A stretch of 64,000 nt of DNA from Citromicrobium bathyomarinum (GCF_021021475.1 NZ_JAINWL010000001.1:930001-994000); one strand, 5' to 3'. Positions 55,016 through 63,439 are shown, numbered from the stretch's first letter. Notes: a model not told the origin generated them from the letters alone. Numbers and translations: made by a program.

Positions 55016-55033
55016 GAATCACAGCGGTGATTC
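55016..55033 (+). promoter_or_regulatory. Palindrome with two GANTC sites before nrdB
   Basis: GAATCAC (55016-55022), four bases, GTGATTC (55027-55033): a perfect dyad of seven bases per arm. Each arm begins or ends in a GANTC site, the target of the cell-cycle methylase CcrM in alphaproteobacteria. It is about 70 bases before the nrdB ATG, suited to control nrdB. Confidence 0.5.
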
Positions 55034-55103
55034 GATAGCAAGAGCGGCCACTGGGTCGGGGATAAGCAGCGCGGCCTGCCCGCGTCTTTGACGCAGATCA
55101 CCG

Positions 55104-55679
55104 TTAGCCGGGGGTTATCGCGGCAAAGAGGAAATAGAGCCCCGCCAGGATCGCGGCCCCGAAAGCGAGCGTCACGAACAGCCCCGGCATCGAATCGCCG
55201 TCGATCGAGCGCATCCAGCGCTGGTGTTCTTCCTCTTCCTCCAGCGCGGCGAGTTCGTCGGGCGACAACGCGTTGCGCTTGACCTTCTCCCACATCCACG
55301 CACACGCGGTGATGAAGGCGAGGGTGAGCATTGCTGCCGCGAAGCCCCACCCCTTGCCCAGCATATGCTCGAGTTCGTCGGCGAAGTTGATCTGAAAAAC
55401 CAGCAAGGCGGGCGTGCCGATGAATATGAAGGCGAAGCCCGTCGCGATGTCACGGAGCGATCGCGGGCGCGTCTCCTCGTCATGGTCGAGCGCCAGCAGC
55501 GCACCGCGCTCGTGATCGCCCTTCTCGATCGCGCGGCGCATGCGCCAGTCGCGCCAATGCCAGCGCCCCCACAGGACCACCCCGATAGCTGCGACTATCA
55601 GCGCCGGGACCGCAATCATTTGCAGGTCGCCCCACGAAAGATCCGCCGCACCGATATGCAGAGCTACGTCTCCCCCCAT
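55104..55679 (-). CDS. Membrane protein, unknown
   Basis: The 191-residue product has membrane segments at about 23-43, 85-103, 118-135 and 172-190, with an acidic loop rich in Glu before the last (SPDELAALEEEEEHQRWMRS). RRAIEKGDHERGALLALD lies between the first two. I recognise no family. ATG at 55679 is used; an in-frame GTG at 55697 also exists. Its stop lies about 155 bases upstream of nrdB, with the palindrome in between. Confidence 0.65.
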   Translation of the reverse strand: MGGDVALHIGAADLSWGDLQMIAVPALIVAAIGVVLWGRWHWRDWRMRRAIEKGDHERGALLALDHDEETRPRSLRDIATGFAFIFIGTPALLVFQINFADELEHMLGKGWGFAAAMLTLAFITACAWMWEKVKRNALSPDELAALEEEEEHQRWMRSIDGDSMPGLFVTLAFGAAILAGLYFLFAAITPG

Positions 55680-55833
55680 CGGCTCAGAATGCCGCACTCA
55701 CACCGTCGCCGCAAGCGCACGCATGGCCGCTCCCGCTCCGCCGCTTCGGAACGATTCACCCGCTCCATCCATTGGTTTCATGTAAGACAGGCCGACACAG
55801 GCCTTTGAAAATAAAGAACGATTGGAGCAATTT

Positions 55834-56076
55834 ATGTTCGAGAAGATCCGCATCAAGGAACACATGGAAATCGTCGATTCGACCGGCCAGCACGTCGGCA
55901 CGGTCGATGAGGTCGCAGACGAACGCATCAAGCTGACCAAGTCGGACGCGATGGACGACCAGCACCACTTCATCGCGCTCGACGCGGTCGAAAAGCTCGA
56001 CGACAACCGCGTCGTCCTGAAGGAAGGCACCCCGCTGCCCGTCGGCCTCGGCAACAAGGCAACCACGCCTGCGTAA
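55834..56076 (+). CDS. DUF2171-family small protein
   Basis: The 80-residue product starts MFEKIRIKEHMEIVDSTGQH and has VGTVDEVADERIKLTKSD, which is the DUF2171 pattern, a small beta-barrel-like family of unknown function. TTGGAGC at about 55822 gives a good ribosome site for the ATG at 55834. A strong terminator follows. Confidence 0.85.
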   Translation: MFEKIRIKEHMEIVDSTGQHVGTVDEVADERIKLTKSDAMDDQHHFIALDAVEKLDDNRVVLKEGTPLPVGLGNKATTPA

Positions 56077-56128
56077 CTCTTGCGCATAGGCACAACGTGC
56101 GGGCGCCCCCCAAGGCCCGTCACGCCAG

Positions 56129-56163
56129 AACCCCGGCCCGCATTACGCGCGCCGGGGTTTTTG
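56129..56163 (+). terminator. Terminator after the DUF2171 gene
   Basis: AACCCCGGC (56129-56137) pairs with GCCGGGGTT (56151-56159), then TTTT. It ends the DUF2171 transcript, and in reverse it may also serve the leftward TetR gene ending at 56188. Confidence 0.9.
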
Positions 56164-56187
56164 CTGTCGGAGGCGCGCGGCACCCGA

Positions 56188-56790
56188 TCAGGCCTGGGAT
56201 ATCGCCAGCATCCGGCGCGTGGTGCGAAGCGCCGCCTCGAACGGCTCGTGCGAACGCTCGATCTTCACCATCACGCTCGCGCCGAGCCAGAGATTGTACA
56301 GCGATGCGGCAACATCGCCCGCATGGCCTTCGAAACGCAGCGAACCATCGGCGATGCCCGCCCGCAGCATGGCCTCCAGCCGTGAGACCACACCGCCCGT
56401 TCCAGCCTTGAGCGCCAGCCGCATGGGCTCCGACAGGTCGGCGACTTCCGCGCCAAGCTTCACCGCGAGGCACCGGCCCTGGCAATCATACGCAACCTGG
56501 TTCTCCCGCCAGTCGGCGAAGTAGAGCATCAGGCGTTCGGCCGCGGTCAGGCCGGACCTGCCGATGATCGCGTCCATCCCGGCCAGGTAATCCTCGAAAT
56601 AGGCGGCGACCATCGCCTCCCCGAAGGCGTCCTTCGACGCGAAATAGTGGTAGAAGGAACCCTTGGGCACACCGGCCGCGGTGAGGATTTCGGTCAGGCC
56701 GACACCCGAATACCCCTTGCGCCCCATGATCGCCTGTCCGGCTGAGAGAATGGCGGAGCGGGTATCCTGCGCAGGTGAAGCGGTGGCCAT
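56188..56790 (-). CDS. TetR-family repressor
   Basis: The 200-residue product has the TetR helix-turn-helix at its start (GYSGVGLTEILTAAGVPKGS, then FYHYFASKDAFGEAMVAAYF) and a ligand-binding helical domain behind. DCQGRCLAVKLGAEVADLS is typical of a TetR subgroup near AcuR-like repressors of reactive carbonyl stress. The ATG at 56790 is one of two close starts. It is divergent from the DJ-1/PfpI gene and two exact operator copies lie between them. Confidence 0.92.
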   Translation of the reverse strand: MATASPAQDTRSAILSAGQAIMGRKGYSGVGLTEILTAAGVPKGSFYHYFASKDAFGEAMVAAYFEDYLAGMDAIIGRSGLTAAERLMLYFADWRENQVAYDCQGRCLAVKLGAEVADLSEPMRLALKAGTGGVVSRLEAMLRAGIADGSLRFEGHAGDVAASLYNLWLGASVMVKIERSHEPFEAALRTTRRMLAISQA

Positions 56791-56810
56791 GGGCATGATA
56801 TAGGCATGGC

Positions 56811-56825
56811 TAGACCGGTCGTCTA
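56811..56825. promoter_or_regulatory. TetR operator, site 1
   Basis: TAGACCGGTCGTCTA is an inverted repeat of TAGAC and GTCTA arms with five bases between. It lies 20 bases upstream of the TetR ATG at 56790, where it would repress the TetR gene. Site 2 is its exact reverse complement. Confidence 0.75.
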
Positions 56826-56934
56826 CCCGAGGACGCTTCCGAGATCGACTCGGCTTACGCCAGCTTTCACGAGTATCAGCTTTATCTACGTCCGGACGGC
56901 GATCGGCGAGGTCAAACTAGGCATAGCGATGCTC

Positions 56935-56949
56935 TAGACGACCGGTCTA
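56935..56949. promoter_or_regulatory. TetR operator, site 2
   Basis: TAGACGACCGGTCTA equals the reverse complement of site 1, all 15 bases. Two exact copies of a 15-base dyad 109 bases apart in a divergent promoter region cannot well be chance. This one is placed to control the rightward DJ-1/PfpI gene. Confidence 0.75.
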
Positions 56950-57033
56950 ATTATCCCTATATCTCGCTCCATCGACCCGGCTGCGGTGTCGCTGTGCTGT
57001 CGCATCGAAGCGAGTGGCGACGGCGGCATGGCC

Positions 57034-57043
57034 GACCGGTCTA
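57034..57043. promoter_or_regulatory. TetR operator half-site, site 3
   Basis: GACCGGTCTA matches the last ten bases of site 2. It lies 41 bases before the DJ-1/PfpI ATG and would overlap the mRNA start region. Confidence 0.4.
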
Positions 57044-57084
57044 TCCATGGGCGGCCAGTTTGTGCCGCAACGAAGGAGATTATC

Positions 57085-57771
57085 ATGAAGGTCCTGATGG
57101 TACTGACCTCGCACGATCGGCTCGGCGAGACGGGCAAGAAGACAGGCTTCTGGCTCGAAGAGCTGGCCGCGCCCTACTACGCGTTCAAGGATGCCGGGGC
57201 GGACATCACGCTCGCCTCGCCCGCTGGCGGACGCCCGCCGCTCGACCCCAAGAGCAGCGAGCCCGATGCCCAGACCGACGACACGCGCCGCTTCGAAAGC
57301 GACGATGCTGCGATGAAGCAGCTGGGCGGAACCGTGAAGCTGGCGGATGTGAAGGCGGCCGATTTCGACACGGTCTTCTACCCCGGCGGCCACGGCCCGC
57401 TGTGGGATCTGGCCGAGGACAAGACCTCGATCGCGCTGATCGAAAGCTTCATCGCCGCCGACAAGCCCGTCGCGCTGGTGTGCCACGCACCCGGCGTTCT
57501 GCGCCATGTGAAGGCACAGGACGGCCGTCCGCTGGTCGAGGGCAAGCGCGTGACCGGCTTCACCAATACCGAGGAAGAAGGCGTCGGACTGACCGACGTG
57601 GTGCCCTTCCTGGTCGAGGAAGAGCTGAAGGCCAAGGGCGGCGACTATTCCAGCGGCCCGGACTGGGGCCCCTACGTGCTGGAGGACGGCCTGCTTATCA
57701 CCGGCCAGAACCCCGCCTCGTCCGCCCCCGCCGCCAAGGCCCTGCTCAAGGCGCTCGAAGCAGCCGGGTGA
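57085..57771 (+). CDS. DJ-1/PfpI-family protein (type 1 glutamine amidotransferase-like)
   Basis: The 228-residue product has FYPGGHGPLWDLAED (oxyanion Gly-Gly-His) and ALVCHAPGVLRHV with the nucleophile Cys in the elbow, which fits the Hsp31/HchA-like glyoxalase branch of the family. GKRVTGFTNTEEEGVGLTDV continues the pattern. AAGGAG lies seven bases before the ATG. Detoxifying methylglyoxal or similar is the likely job, in keeping with a TetR sensor. Terminator directly behind. Confidence 0.9.
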   Translation: MKVLMVLTSHDRLGETGKKTGFWLEELAAPYYAFKDAGADITLASPAGGRPPLDPKSSEPDAQTDDTRRFESDDAAMKQLGGTVKLADVKAADFDTVFYPGGHGPLWDLAEDKTSIALIESFIAADKPVALVCHAPGVLRHVKAQDGRPLVEGKRVTGFTNTEEEGVGLTDVVPFLVEEELKAKGGDYSSGPDWGPYVLEDGLLITGQNPASSAPAAKALLKALEAAG

Positions 57772-57836
57772 CGGCTCAGGCCGCGATCATTCGCCTCCGG
57801 GCGCGATTGCATGATCGCCGCTTGGCGAACCTGACG

Positions 57837-57872
57837 AAAACCCCGGCTCGCCGATCGGCGCGCCGGGGTTTT
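57837..57872 (+). terminator. Bidirectional terminator between DJ-1/PfpI gene and nrdA
   Basis: AAAACCCCGGC (57837-57847) pairs with GCCGGGGTTTT (57862-57872) over 11 bases; the T and A runs serve both directions. It lies between convergent genes. Confidence 0.92.
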
Positions 57873-57946
57873 CTTTGAATGACGCATCCATTCGGGACGC
57901 GGATTGCGGCTATCAGTTTGCTTGCGCAGCCCCAATCAGTGCCAAC

Positions 57947-60019
57947 CTACTGACAGGCGAGGCATTCCTCGTAATCGGTCTGCTCGCCCGTGCCAGCCGC
58001 CAGCTCGTACTTCGCCGCTTCGGAGGTGTTGTCCGCCTCCACGCCGCCGGCAAAGCCTGCGCGCTGAATGCTCTTGCTCCGCAGGTAGTAGAGCGATTTG
58101 ATCTTCTTCTCCCACGCGTGGAAGTGGAGCATCATCAGATCCCACTTGTCGACATCGGCAGGGATGAAGAGGTTGAGGCTCTGCGCCTGGTCGATCATCG
58201 GCGAACGGTCCGCCGCGAATTCGAGCAGCCAGCGCTGGTCGATTTCGAAGCTGGTCTTGTAGATCGCCTTTTCTTCCGGCGTCAGGAAGTCGAGGTGCGC
58301 CACGCTGCCGCCGCGTTCGAGGATCGAATTCCACACATTGGTCGAATCCTTGCTCTTCTTCGCCAGCAGCTCCTGCAGGTACGGGTTCTTGACGATGAAG
58401 CTGCCCGACAGGGTCTTGTGCGTGTAGATATTCGCCGGGATCGGCTCGATGCAGGCAGACGTCCCGCCGCAGATGATACTGATCGACGCGGTCGGCGCGA
58501 TCGCCATCTTGCAGCTGAAGCGCTCCATCGCGCCCATTTCCTCGGCATCGGGGCACGGGCCCCGCTCATGCGCGAGCATCATCGAGGCTTCGTTGGCCGC
58601 GGTGCTGATGTGCTGGAACATCTTGATGTTCCACGCCTTGGCCATCGGCCCTTCGAGCGGCAGGTTCTTGCTCTGCAGGAAGGAGTGGAAGCCCATCACG
58701 CCCATGCCGACGCTGCGTTCGCGGCTGGCGGAATACTTGGCCCGCGCCATTTCGGGCGGGGCGCGGTCGATATAGTCCTGCAGCACGTTGTCGAGGAAGC
58801 GCATCACGTCCTCGATGAACTGCTTGTCGCTGTTCCACTCGTCCCACTTTTCGAGGTTGAGCGAGCTAAGGCAGCACACCGCCGTGCGGTCGTTACCGAG
58901 GTGGTCGCGGCCCGTGGGGAGAGTGATTTCGCTGCACAGGTTCGAGGTCGAGACCTTGAGGCCCAGATCGCGGTGATGCTTGGGCATCATCGAATTCACC
59001 GTGTCGGAGAACACGATATACGGCTCACCCGTCGCCAGCCGGGTTTCGACCAGCTTCTGGAAGAGGCTGCGCGCGTCGACCGTCTTGCGCACCGATCCAT
59101 CGCGCGGGGAAACAAGATCGAATTCCTCGCCCGCGCGGACCTTTTCCATGAACTCGTCGGTGACGAGCACGCCATGGTGCAGGTTCAACGCCTTGCGGTT
59201 GAAGTCGCCCGAGGGTTTGCGGATTTCGAGGAATTCCTCGATCTCCGGGTGGCGGATGTCGATATAGCACGCGGCCGAGCCACGGCGCAGCGAACCCTGC
59301 GAAATCGCCAGCGTGAGCGAATCCATCACGCGCACGAAGGGAATGATGCCGCTGGTCTTGCCGTTGAGGCCGACCGGCTCACCGATCCCGCGGACATTGC
59401 CCCAGTAGGTGCCGATCCCGCCGCCCTTGGACGCGAGCCACACGTTCTCGTTCCAGGTGTCGACGATGCCGTTGAGGCTGTCTTCGACCGAGTTGAGGTA
59501 ACACGAAATCGGCAGGCCGCGATTGGTGCCGCCGTTCGACAGCACCGGGGTCGCGGGCATGAACCACAGGTTCGAGATGTAATCGTACAGACGCTGCGCA
59601 TGCGCCTGGTCGTCGGCATAGGCATCGGCGACGCGGGCGAACAGGTCCTGATAGGATTCGCCCGGCAGCAGGTAACGGTCTTCCAGCGTCTCCTTGCCGA
59701 ATTCGGTCAGGTTCGCATCGCGCGCGGAATCGGTGACGATCTCGAACCGGCGCGGGTTGATCTTCTTGCTGTCGGAGGTGTCGGCGGCGCTCGCCGCGAC
59801 CGCCCTGGCCATCGCCTCGGCGGTGGCTTCGGCGACCAGTTCGCCCGAGCCGCGATCATCCTTGTCCATCGTAACTGCCTTCTTCTGGGCCTTGCCGGAT
59901 GCCTTCGCACCCTTTTGCCCTTTGCCGCCGGCGGTCTTGCCGCCCGTCGTTTTGCCGTGGGGGCGTGCCGTGTCTTCGCCCATATTGGAAATATCGGCCT
60001 CGCCAGTGCTGAATTCCAT
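57947..60019 (-). CDS. nrdA: Ribonucleotide reductase class I, alpha subunit, without ATP-cone
   Basis: NrdA reduces ribonucleoside diphosphates. The 690-residue product has the active-site Cys362 in STSNLCSEI, and a C-terminal Cys pair (Cys686, Cys689 in YEECLACQ) for re-reduction. The N-terminal 90 residues are a Lys/Gly/Ala-rich low-complexity stretch (KTTGGKTAGGKGQKGAK), then the catalytic barrel begins at FEIVTDSARD and LTEFGKETLEDRYLLPGESY; the usual ATP-cone domain is not seen. Starts at 60019 or at an internal ATG (59983). nrdB lies about 3 kb downstream on the same strand, not next to it. Confidence 0.95.
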   Translation of the reverse strand: MEFSTGEADISNMGEDTARPHGKTTGGKTAGGKGQKGAKASGKAQKKAVTMDKDDRGSGELVAEATAEAMARAVAASAADTSDSKKINPRRFEIVTDSARDANLTEFGKETLEDRYLLPGESYQDLFARVADAYADDQAHAQRLYDYISNLWFMPATPVLSNGGTNRGLPISCYLNSVEDSLNGIVDTWNENVWLASKGGGIGTYWGNVRGIGEPVGLNGKTSGIIPFVRVMDSLTLAISQGSLRRGSAACYIDIRHPEIEEFLEIRKPSGDFNRKALNLHHGVLVTDEFMEKVRAGEEFDLVSPRDGSVRKTVDARSLFQKLVETRLATGEPYIVFSDTVNSMMPKHHRDLGLKVSTSNLCSEITLPTGRDHLGNDRTAVCCLSSLNLEKWDEWNSDKQFIEDVMRFLDNVLQDYIDRAPPEMARAKYSASRERSVGMGVMGFHSFLQSKNLPLEGPMAKAWNIKMFQHISTAANEASMMLAHERGPCPDAEEMGAMERFSCKMAIAPTASISIICGGTSACIEPIPANIYTHKTLSGSFIVKNPYLQELLAKKSKDSTNVWNSILERGGSVAHLDFLTPEEKAIYKTSFEIDQRWLLEFAADRSPMIDQAQSLNLFIPADVDKWDLMMLHFHAWEKKIKSLYYLRSKSIQRAGFAGGVEADNTSEAAKYELAAGTGEQTDYEECLACQ

Positions 60020-60173
60020 AGCTCGCCCCTAACGCATTGCCCGAATGGTGCGCCGTGGTGACGCCCCATGCTGTTTCCTAAACCGCGCATTGGCGGATCT
60101 TGCCCGCACTATCACGCGTCCCCCGCGAGAGCCCTGCTCCCGGACCGCGTCCGTATCGCGAAGGACAGCAAAC

Positions 60174-60326
60174 ATGAATCAGCCAGCCGGGTGGCGCAAG
60201 GGTGGGGCGACTCAAAAAACCACGGGACGGCCCGCCAAAGGGTCTGGACGAGTCGTCAAAGGCACCGGGTGCGCCGATTCGGGAGCCGCGGTCCGGCGCA
60301 ACCAAACTGTGGGTAAAAACCGCTAG
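60174..60326 (+). CDS. Possible 50-residue basic protein
   Basis: The frame begins MNQPAGWRKGGATQKT and ends TVGKNR. GAAGGA lies about eight bases before the ATG. The product is strongly basic and low in hydrophobic residues, somewhat like a nucleic-acid-binding tail. It lies divergent from nrdA. Nothing proves that it is translated; a similar frame in a related genome would be needed. Confidence 0.25.
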   Translation: MNQPAGWRKGGATQKTTGRPAKGSGRVVKGTGCADSGAAVRRNQTVGKNR

Positions 60327-60431
60327 GTGGATTCAGCTTGCCAGGCGGGTGCGCTAGCAGCGCCCGCTTCGCGAAAAGCGCTTCGAAAAAATGCATCGGG
60401 CATATCCTCGAACGCAAGAATCGACGAAAAA

Positions 60432-60457
60432 GGCCCCCGCCATTTCTGACGGAGGCC
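60432..60457 (-). terminator. Terminator of the acidic lipoprotein gene
   Basis: Read leftward, GGCCTCCG (60457-60450) pairs with CGGGGGCC (60439-60432) with one G-T wobble, then five T (60431-60427). It lies about 35 bases past the stop at 60494. Confidence 0.85.
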
Positions 60458-60493
60458 CCTTGCCGGAAAGACCGGCGAATTAGGCGCGAAGCC

Positions 60494-60775
60494 TTATTCC
60501 ATTTCGTCGGCGCGTTCGTTGAGCGCGTCGGCACGTTCGTCGCCGATGTCGTCGATTTCCTCGGCGCGGGCGTTGAGCGCATCTTCCTGCGCATCGGTCG
60601 GCGCTTCGTCGGCGCGTTCTTCCATCGCTGCGGCCTGATCATCGCCGTAATCTTCGACCGCGTCGGCGCGCTCTTCGAGCATATCGCCACGCTCTTCGAC
60701 GGCGTCATCCTGGCCACACGCGCTCAGCGCGAGGGCGGCGACCGGCAGGGCGGCGAAAAATGCGAACTTCTTCAT
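60494..60775 (-). CDS. Acidic lipoprotein with repeated ERAD-type segments
   Basis: The 93-residue product has a lipoprotein signal ending in LSAC (Cys20). The rest is almost uncharged-free helix of Glu, Asp, Arg and Ala with repeated short units (LEERADAVED, MEERADEAPTD, GDERADALNERADEME), likely a helical or coiled-coil rod. ATG at 60775 begins MKKFAFFAAL. It reminds of Lpp-like or sphingomonad-type envelope proteins, without firm relation. Confidence 0.75.
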   Translation of the reverse strand: MKKFAFFAALPVAALALSACGQDDAVEERGDMLEERADAVEDYGDDQAAAMEERADEAPTDAQEDALNARAEEIDDIGDERADALNERADEME

Positions 60776-60885
60776 GACGTCTGTCCTTGCTGTTGCTTCC
60801 GCCCCGGTGGGCGGCACACCCCACCAATGGCTCAGCGCCCCGATTCAGCCATAATTAGCAATTGTTATGCCGGTGGAAAACGGGA

Positions 60886-61737
60886 TCAGGCCGGTATTGC
60901 GCCGCGACAGGCCTGCTTGGCGCGGTAGAGATCGCGGTCGGCGGCATCGAAGGCGCTGTTCGAATCGCGGTGGCCCTGCGCTCCGCCCAGCCGCGCCAGC
61001 CCGAAGGAGAAGCCCAGCGGCTGATCGTCGATCAGGGCGGCGGGCTGCTGGTGCAGCGCATCGCGAATCCGCACGAGCACCTGCCCCGCCGCATCGGGGT
61101 CGAGATCCGCAAAGTAGATGACGAACTCGTCTCCCCCCCAGCGGGCGGCGGTGTCAGCCTCGCGGGTATGCGCGCGAATTCCGCCGGCAATCGCGCGCAG
61201 CGCGCGGTCGCCCGCAGCATGGCCCAGAGTGTCGTTCACTTGCTTGAACCGGTCGCAGTCGAGCACCGCGATCGTTCCGCTGCCTCCGCTGGCGAGCACC
61301 GCCTGGAGACTTTCGTTGAGCCCGCGCCGGTTGCGCAGCCCGGTCAGCGGATCACTGCCGGCAAGACTGCGGACCTTCTCCACCCGCTCGCGCGTCGCCT
61401 GCGCGGCAAGCTCCACCGCGGCGAGCAGCTGGCCCGCCATGTCGGGGCCGCCTTCCGGAATGCGCTCCACCATCTCGCCGCGCTGCACCCGGCGCAGCTG
61501 TTCGGTCGCGATCCCGATCGGCTTGAGCAGACCGGCCATGCCCAGAATTGCCGCGCCGGTGCCCAGCACCGTGGCAAGCAGGATCGGCCAGAAAACCGCC
61601 CAGCTCCACGTACCCAGCCAGGCCATCGTGCCGGCAAAGGCGAGGATCGGCAGGTGGACCGAAACGAAGCACAACAAGAAGATGCGCAAGATGTAGTGGC
61701 GGGGAAACACCCGCCGGGTGGCACAATAGAACCGCAC
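60886..61737 (-). CDS. Diguanylate cyclase (GGDEF domain) with membrane anchor
   Basis: This enzyme makes cyclic di-GMP, which often lowers flagellar motility. The 283-residue product has two N-terminal membrane segments (about 15-40 and 45-70), a HAMP-like linker (about 70-110), and the GGDEF domain with SDPLTGLRNRRGLNESL and RWGGDEFVIYF. The inhibitory site RxxD (READ) lies exactly five residues before GGDEF, so product feedback should work. It lacks an EAL domain. It lies upstream of nothing it clearly controls. Confidence 0.92.
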   Translation of the reverse strand: MRFYCATRRVFPRHYILRIFLLCFVSVHLPILAFAGTMAWLGTWSWAVFWPILLATVLGTGAAILGMAGLLKPIGIATEQLRRVQRGEMVERIPEGGPDMAGQLLAAVELAAQATRERVEKVRSLAGSDPLTGLRNRRGLNESLQAVLASGGSGTIAVLDCDRFKQVNDTLGHAAGDRALRAIAGGIRAHTREADTAARWGGDEFVIYFADLDPDAAGQVLVRIRDALHQQPAALIDDQPLGFSFGLARLGGAQGHRDSNSAFDAADRDLYRAKQACRGAIPA

Positions 61738-61843
61738 CGAAAATGGCCTCCGTGATGGAACGAGGCCTCCCGTCCGGGGAGCGGGCTATCAGGGAAGGGG
61801 TTAACGGTTTCTCACCCCGGCCTGTCCGCCGACGGGGACGGGC

Positions 61844-63439
61844 TCAACGCGGTAGCAGCACGGTATCGCGGGCAATGCTGTCCGTCTGCGGATGGTCGAG
61901 AGTGAAGTGCAGCCCCCGGCTTTCCTTGCGTTCGAGCGCGCAGCGCACGATCAGCTCGGCCGCCTGGACGAGGTTTCGCAGCTCGATCAGATCGGTCGTC
62001 ACCCGGAAGCTGCCGTAATAGTCGTCGATCTCGCTCTGGAGCAGGCGGATGCGGTTCGCCGCCCGTTCGAGTCGCTTGGTCGTGCGCACGATGCCGACAT
62101 AGTTCCACATGAAGCGGCGGATCTCGGTCCAGTTCTGCTTGATGACGACGGCCTCGTCCGAATCGGTCACCCGGCTCGCGTCCCACGGGCGGATTTCCGG
62201 CGGCGCGTCGAGCTCGTCCCACATCGACAGGATATCGCGCGCCGCCGCCTCGCCGAAGACGAAGCATTCGAGCAGGCTGTTGGAGGCGAGGCGGTTGGCC
62301 CCGTGCAGCCCGCTTTCGATACACTCGCCCGCCGCCCACAGGCCGGGCAGATCGGTGCGCGCATAGAGGTCCACCAGAACCCCGCCGCAGGTATAGTGCT
62401 GCGCGGGCACCACCGGGATCGGTCCGGTGGTCATGTCGATGCCGAGGCCGAGCAGCTTCTCGTGGATCGTGGGGAAATGCTCCTTCACGAATTCGGGCGG
62501 CTGGTGGCTGATGTCGAGATGGACGTAGTCGAGCCCGAAGCGCTTGATCTCGGCATCGATCGCGCGGGCCACGACGTCGCGCGGCGCCAGCTCCAGCCGC
62601 TCGGGATCATAGAACTCCATGAACCGCTTGCCCGTGCGCGGGTTGTAGAGCCGCCCGCCCTCGCCCCGCACCGCTTCGGTAATCAGGAAGTTCTTGACCT
62701 CGAGGTTATAGAGGCAGGTCGGGTGGAACTGCATCATTTCCATGTTGGCGACCCGCGCGCCCCCGCGCCACGCCATCGCGATGCCATCGCCGGTCGCTCC
62801 GCGCGGCGCAGTGCTGAACAGGTAGCAGCGCCCCGCCCCGCCTGCCGCGAGCACGGTCGCGCGCGCGACATGTGCCTCGACCTCGCCGGTTTCCTCGTTG
62901 AGCGCATAGGCACCCCACACCTGGCCTGCGCCCGAATAGCGCAGCTCGTGTCGCCCGGTGATCAGGTCGACGCAGGTGCGGCCCGGCAGCAGGGTGATGT
63001 TGGGGTTTTCCTCCGCCGCCTTGAGCAGCGCGGACTGCACCGCCCAGCCGGTGGCATCGTTCACATGCACGATCCGGCGATGCGAGTGCCCGCCCTCGCG
63101 GGTCAGATGCAGCGCACCGCTTTCCTTGTTGAAGGGCACGCCCAGCTCGATCAGCCGGTCGATCGCATGGGGCGCGCGTTCGATCACGAATTCGACCGTC
63201 TCGCGATCATTGAGCCCCGCGCCAGCGACCATCGTATCGCGGATATGATCTTCGAAGGTGTCGCCCGCGTCGAGCACGGCGGCGATCCCGCCCTGCGCCC
63301 AAGCCGTGCTGCCCCCGGTGAGCGAGCCCTTGGCGAGCACCAGCACCTTCTTCTCTTCGGCAAGGGCCAGCGCCGCGGTGAGGCCAGCCGCGCCCGAGCC
63401 GATCACGAGGACATCATGTTGCGCGCTTTGCTGTGTCAT
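61844..63439 (-). CDS. nadB: L-aspartate oxidase NadB
   Basis: NadB oxidises aspartate to iminoaspartate in NAD synthesis. The 531-residue product has the FAD Rossmann motif (VIGSGAAGLTAALALAEE), the STAWAQGGIAAV block and HGANRLASNSLLECFVFG, all characteristic. The ATG at 63439 is chosen, because homologues start close to QSAQHDVLVIG; a further ATG at 63469 is in frame and would add ten residues. nadA and nadC are not visible in this window. It diverges from the secreted protein at the end. Confidence 0.93.
   Translation of the reverse strand: MTQQSAQHDVLVIGSGAAGLTAALALAEEKKVLVLAKGSLTGGSTAWAQGGIAAVLDAGDTFEDHIRDTMVAGAGLNDRETVEFVIERAPHAIDRLIELGVPFNKESGALHLTREGGHSHRRIVHVNDATGWAVQSALLKAAEENPNITLLPGRTCVDLITGRHELRYSGAGQVWGAYALNEETGEVEAHVARATVLAAGGAGRCYLFSTAPRGATGDGIAMAWRGGARVANMEMMQFHPTCLYNLEVKNFLITEAVRGEGGRLYNPRTGKRFMEFYDPERLELAPRDVVARAIDAEIKRFGLDYVHLDISHQPPEFVKEHFPTIHEKLLGLGIDMTTGPIPVVPAQHYTCGGVLVDLYARTDLPGLWAAGECIESGLHGANRLASNSLLECFVFGEAAARDILSMWDELDAPPEIRPWDASRVTDSDEAVVIKQNWTEIRRFMWNYVGIVRTTKRLERAANRIRLLQSEIDDYYGSFRVTTDLIELRNLVQAAELIVRCALERKESRGLHFTLDHPQTDSIARDTVLLPR

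Larger units (their letters stand above)
60020..60493. other. Gap between nrdA and the acidic lipoprotein gene
   Basis: Apart from the small possible gene at 60174-60326 and the terminator at 60432-60457 I see no features here. No NrdR-like box pair was found upstream of nrdA, and no repeat of the nrdB palindrome. Confidence 0.45.

Noticed and set aside
57875-60061. A rightward open frame of about 730 codons opposite nrdA
   Set aside because: Antisense to nrdA, with the composition of a mirror frame. The same holds for 61892-63727 opposite nadB.
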